A stretch of 64,000 bases of DNA from Anas platyrhynchos. Lineage: Eukaryota > Chordata > Aves > Anseriformes > Anatidae. The stretch spans positions 3,476,501 through 3,540,500 of the forward strand of contig NC_092617.1 in NCBI RefSeq assembly GCF_047663525.1. The letters are read 5' to 3'. Below are positions 62,117-64,000 of this stretch, piece by piece. Made by a program: the position numbers and the translations under genes. The notes below the pieces were generated by a model, which saw nothing but the letters and a program-made list of their open reading frames with translations, was not told where the DNA came from and ran no database searches. How positions within the stretch are numbered: the first letter of the stretch is position 1; each line of letters opens with the position of its first letter.

Positions 62117-63196
62117 GACACATCTATAGCAGTGTTAAGTTAATCTCGAAGAAGACAGGAAAAAAGGCCGTAACTGTTAGAAATAGAAGTCCAGAATAAC
62201 AAAAGCAAACAGGTTCATAAATTTAAGGAGTGTTTTCTGAAGACGTGATAAATTGACTAGAATGAGGGGGAGACTGGGACACACTGCATCTGTGGTTCAA
62301 GAACTAAATTGCCAGTGAAGGGCCCAGAGGCAGACAGGATTCAAACAGAATTATTCTTTATGCACACGAATTTATGGACACGAATTTATGGACACGAATT
62401 GGAATTGTTAAAACATTCCTCACATGTGTAATGGGGAATGCATGGGGAAGGGGTTCCACAGTGGCTGTCCAGGCCAGCACCAATGTGCTCACCTGGGAAT
62501 TGTTCCCTTGGACATGGGATATCCAAGAAGATCAGGGCCCCCTGTGTGTGCAGGGGAGATATGGGAAGGGAAACCCTTTGCTACTGCTGCCAGCAGGCCC
62601 ATCATACCCATGTAGAGAGATGAACATATGCCAGCACAAAGGCCATCAGCTATTCCTACAAGTCTCATGAAGGCCAGCAGGGCAGATAGTGTCATGAGGC
62701 CAGCTAACGTCCCCTGGGAAGCCACCTGAAGGCAGCTCTGGGATGTGCTTCCTTCAATGCCTCTGTGCCCATTCCTCATGTCCTGGGGTATCTCAGAGGA
62801 GGGCAGTGCAGGGCAAGGCACCGCAGGGCTGAGGTGCCTCCCAGCCTCTGGCAGTGGTTGCAGGAGCCAGAGGGACACTGCAGGCACTGCCGTGCACTGC
62901 CTGTGGATGTGCAAGGCAGGGACCTGTGTCTCTCAACAGCCCCATGTGTATGAGGAGCATGGGAGGACAGCTCAGACAAAGGCACCTCACGGAGCCCTGA
63001 CGCTGCCCTGTGTGACTCCAGAAACAACCCCTGTTGTCCCTGTGAGATTTCTGTCATGCCTCTTGCACAGATTCAATGCACATGCTCCTCTCCTCTATGT
63101 CACACTACCATGACTTTCTGGACTGGGCTGTCAGAGATTTGGATCATAGATTTCTGGGACTTGGAAAAGGCAGGCATCAAAAGCATCTTAAGGAAT
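62117..63196. other. No gene recognised
   Basis: Host-like flank of the provirus. A 14-bp tandem (acacgaatttatgg, 2.6 units) lies at 62364-62400. Overlapping frames on both strands at 62489-62914 have no family signature. Confidence 0.4.
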
Positions 63197-63246
63197 GACA
63201 ACAACAACAACAACAACAACAACAAAAAAAAAAAAAAAAAAAAAAA
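63197..63246 (+). repeat. (ACA)n followed by poly(A)
   Basis: Nine or so CAA/ACA units and a 23-bp A run. Confidence 0.95.
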
Positions 63247-63309
63247 GGAGAATTACAACTGTCACTTCTGCTCCTGGTGACATGATGGGGAAAGATGGGG
63301 AAAGTCCTG

Positions 63310-64000
63310 CCACAACCATCTTCAGGTACGTGGAGGAAAACAAAGGGATTGCTGAAGCAGTAGGGAAGGGGAAAGAAGGACATGTGGTGAACCAGGACTT
63401 TATCAAGGCATTTTCCATGGTCTTCTGGAGTCTCCCTTTAGCCAGACTGGTGATATTTGGACTGAAGAAAGGGATAATGATGTGAGGGGGAGGGTCGCTG
63501 GACATTAATGGTACAAAGTCCTCCTGCCAGCCAGATACCAGCAGCATTCCTCAGTGATGGGCACTTGGGTCTACACCATTGACCCTCTTTGTTATCTCCC
63601 TTTATGATGACATGGAGCACATTTTCAGCTCATTTGTGGCTGATGCCAAGCTAGGAGTCCTTGAGCAACTTCACCTTGCGCAGAGCACAACACTATGTGG
63701 GCTGCTGCAGGGCAAGTTAACCCCATCCCTGTCAGACCCAGTACAAGCAGACCCTCGGTTTTCATGCCGACTGTGAGATCCCCTCTGCCTACATATCCAG
63801 TAGGACCCTTACAGGAAGAAGACCTGGCTATAGGTTGTCATGTTCCTTCTTGGAGGTAAGGAACTGGACAGGCTTGAGAGGTTGCTTGCGGGAACCTCAT
63901 GAGACTCCCACCTGCTCTCATGAGACGCCACCTGGAGTACTGCATTCAGCTCTGGGGCTCCCAATACAAGAATGACTTGAAGCTATTAGAGTGAGTCCAG
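63310..64000 (+). mobile_element. Old, decayed CR1 LINE, runs off the window
   Basis: Diverged plus-strand CR1 reverse transcriptase: DFIKAFSMVFWSL (from DFSKAFDxVxH), FVISLYDDM, FSSFVADAKLG (from FADDTKLG) and, at the edge, RHLEYCIQLWGSQYKNDLKLLE. Many stops and indels; clearly older than the other CR1 copies. Confidence 0.7.

Noticed and set aside
62489-62914. Hydrophobic 141-codon minus-strand frame as a membrane protein gene
   Set aside because: Other frames are equally open in the same stretch, there is no homology I can name and no splice or promoter context.

Overview
The window is bird genomic DNA. The evidence is a cluster of intronless-coding olfactory receptor (OR) genes of the bird-expanded family-14-like (gamma-c) type, many CR1 LINE copies (3' tails of the ATTCTATG type), and avian-style endogenous retroviruses (ERVs) and solo LTRs. 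The species cannot be fixed from the sequence alone.

OR cluster (about 1-47 kb). There are four intact OR coding exons: OR1 (2057-3016, minus), OR2 (12149-13081, plus), OR4 (33014-33949, minus) and OR5 (43070-44029, plus). OR3 (23935-24896, plus) is one frameshift away from intact, and two OR 3'-end remnants lie at 14414 and 32274. Each OR sits in a duplicated macro-unit: an upstream block (with a noncoding 5' exon and splice donor visible for OR4 and OR5), a splice acceptor just before the ATG, the coding exon, a conserved AATAAA about 200 bp downstream, and about 2 kb of shared 3' flank. Between the genes, a composite of repeats that I call C, E and B (with a CR1 fragment next to B) recurs in both orientations. 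The clearest duplication is 4616-10435, repeated directly at 36791-42635. The cluster therefore grew by segmental duplication and inversion, and several breakpoints coincide with LTRs.

Transposons in the cluster. The largest is a CR1 at 16799-19040 whose reverse transcriptase frame has a single stop. Others are a tRNA-Lys-type ERV remnant at 13159-14395 (related minus-strand remnants at 4095-5380 and 36791-37560), solo LTRs at 22545, 28282 and 36282, and truncated CR1 3' ends.

Retroviral region (about 48.4-62.1 kb, mostly minus strand). Several ERVs are packed or nested here. A deleted element with a perfect tRNA-Phe primer-binding site occupies 48465-50470. A gammaretrovirus-type solo LTR lies at 50510-51191. 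A tRNA-Arg-type 5' LTR and leader (60292-60701 and below) sit inside a gammaretrovirus-type provirus with a perfect tRNA-Pro site (61514-61531) and 5' LTR (61535 to about 62116). The most unusual object is at 57818-58962: a retroviral env remnant whose signal peptide and most of its surface subunit are replaced by a spliced, internally deleted copy of a host VLDL-receptor-like ectodomain (signal peptide, LDL-A pieces, EGF modules), followed in one open frame by the end of the surface subunit and the start of an alpharetrovirus-like transmembrane subunit.

Right end (62.1-64 kb). No gene is recognised here; an old, decayed CR1 runs off the edge.

All boundaries of repeats and ERV remnants were read by eye from internal comparisons and motifs. 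OR coordinates, primer-binding sites and the LTR ends called with target-site duplications are the firmest.
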